7,958 nucleotides of DNA, taken from NCBI GenBank assembly GCA_022572825.1, contig JACZVE010000130.1, positions 1 through 7,958 of the forward strand, written 5' to 3'. A model generated the notes under the pieces. That model saw nothing but the letters and a program-made list of their open reading frames with translations, did no database searches and was not told the DNA's origin. This stretch comes from SAR324 cluster bacterium. GTDB lineage: Bacteria; SAR324; JACQKK01. Positions 7,297 through 7,958 of this stretch are shown here, piece by piece (the first letter of the stretch is position 1; the number at the start of each line of letters is the position of its first letter). The translations under genes were made by a program, and so were the position numbers.

Positions 7297-7326
7297 TTGC
7301 CTGGCAGGCGCAAATCGTGGTATATA
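7297..7326 (+). promoter_or_regulatory. Candidate extended -10 promoter for the protease gene
   Basis: TTGCCT (7297-7302) is followed after 18 bases by TATATA (7321-7326). TG at 7318-7319 makes an extended -10. The start point would be near 7333, giving a leader of about 75 bases. The spacing is slightly long, which the TG motif could offset. Confidence 0.5.
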
Positions 7327-7329
7327 AAG

Positions 7330-7378
7330 CGGCCATCAATCGGCCGGGGGATGTTGCTTCCAGGGCTGTCATGCCCTG
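7330..7378 (+). promoter_or_regulatory. Two small hairpins in the protease gene leader
   Basis: CGGCC (7330-7334) pairs with GGCCG (7342-7346) around a 7-base loop. CAGGGC (7361-7366) pairs with GCCCTG (7373-7378) around a 6-base loop. The second is followed by a pyrimidine-rich stretch ending in TTTT at 7387-7390, which loosely resembles a weak attenuator or a message-stabilising leader. The function is unproven. Confidence 0.3.
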
Positions 7379-7406
7379 CTCTTCGATTTTGCGGAGGATA
7401 ACTAAG

Positions 7407-7958
7407 ATGAAATCCAGTCTGTCTCCGCTAGGTTTGTTCGGCGCGATCCTGTTGGCGGTCGGGCTGGCGGTAGGTTGGACCCTGCCGGCGCTGGCGGCGG
7501 GCGACCCCAACGCGGTGGTCACCCAGCGGGTTCCTCAAGCCATGACCACCGTGTTCTCGTACTGGACTCCGGAGCGGATGGCCGCCGCCAAGCCGATGCT
7601 CCTCCCGCGAGTCCCCAGGGATCAAGCGCCCGCGACCCGCAGCGCTCCCGCTGCGCCCACGGGCCCCATGGTGCTCGCCTATCCCGGCGGGCCTGGCGAC
7701 ACCCCACGGGAGGAACGCATCCCCCACTCGGAACTCACCACCCAGGAGCCGGTACCGGAGACGGGCACGTATCCCTGGGCCTTCACGAGCTACCAGGCGT
7801 TTCCGAACCTGAGTGTGCTCTACCAGCAGTTCCCTTACAAGCTGGTGGGGAAGGTGTTCTTCACCATTCCGGGGCTGGGAGACTTCGTCTGCTCCGGGTC
7901 GGTGGTGAACGCTCCCAACAACTCGCTGGTGTGGACGGCCGGTCACTGCGTGTACACA
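7407..7958 (+). CDS. Secreted trypsin-like serine protease, N-terminal part (3' end outside window)
   Basis: The first 184 residues of an exported protease are present, open to the right edge. The ATG at 7407 follows GGAGGA (7393-7398) by 8 bases. The signal peptide has K2, a hydrophobic core at about 8-24 and A-L-A cleavage near A30/A31. A long segment of about 110-120 residues follows, rich in Pro, Ala and Thr (with W-T-P-E-R-M near residues 53-58), and looks like a propeptide or linker. The S1/V8-like catalytic domain starts near residue 150 with a G-K-V-F-F strand, then C162-S-G-S-V-V and W-T-A-G-H180-C181. H180 is the catalytic histidine, and C162-C181 should form the disulfide that braces it, as Cys42-Cys58 does in chymotrypsin. 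The catalytic Asp and Ser lie beyond the window. Target specificity is unknown. It is divergent from the sulfatase operon. Confidence 0.85.
   Translation, partial: MKSSLSPLGLFGAILLAVGLAVGWTLPALAAGDPNAVVTQRVPQAMTTVFSYWTPERMAAAKPMLLPRVPRDQAPATRSAPAAPTGPMVLAYPGGPGDTPREERIPHSELTTQEPVPETGTYPWAFTSYQAFPNLSVLYQQFPYKLVGKVFFTIPGLGDFVCSGSVVNAPNNSLVWTAGHCVYT

Larger units (their letters stand above)
7007..7406. other. 400-base divergent regulatory region
   Basis: This region separates the minus-strand sulfatase operon from the plus-strand protease gene. I see no convincing gene in it; short open frames here lack ribosome sites or family-like sequence. It holds a candidate promoter for each direction and two leader hairpins, listed separately. 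The section 7180-7290 shows no structure that I can interpret. Confidence 0.6.

Noticed and set aside
7202..7522. Minus-strand open frame across the protease start
   Set aside because: It is antisense to a well-supported gene start with signal peptide, promoter and ribosome site, and it shows no recognisable family.
1..7958. Mobile element, CRISPR array or tRNA
   Set aside because: No transposase, spaced direct repeats, terminal inverted repeats or cloverleaf sequence was seen by eye on either strand.

Overview
GC-rich, tightly packed bacterial DNA with strong Shine-Dalgarno sites. It most resembles a member of the Pseudomonadota or another high-GC Gram-negative group; this is inferred from gene style only, as no taxonomic marker is present. 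No tRNA, rRNA, CRISPR, insertion sequence or phage gene was seen.

Layout. Positions 1-360 hold the 3' end of a major facilitator transporter gene. After a 203-base gap with an AT-rich patch and a perfect palindrome, a plus-strand operon encodes a carbohydrate-type (CUT1) ABC importer: an exported substrate-binding protein (564-2018), then two membrane permeases (2154-3095 and 3083-3922) that overlap by 13 bases. Tandem GC-rich stem-loops lie between the binding-protein gene and the permeases. No ATPase gene is present. The importer operon converges on a minus-strand pair of sulfatase-superfamily genes, transcribed 7006->5561 and then 5502->4024. Both have a complete C-x-P-S-R formylglycine motif and metal-site residues, and neither has a signal peptide. 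They are clearly paralogues. A 400-base divergent region (7007-7406) holds a good candidate promoter for each direction. It leads rightward into a secreted trypsin-like serine protease gene that runs off the end of the window just after its catalytic histidine.

How it may work together (inference). The binding protein captures a substrate in the periplasm and the permeases import it whole, using an ATPase encoded elsewhere. The two cytoplasmic sulfatase-family hydrolases then remove sulfate, or cleave a phosphate/phosphonate ester, from the imported compound. The convergent arrangement makes this link plausible but does not prove it. The protease and the partial MFS transporter appear to be separate neighbours.
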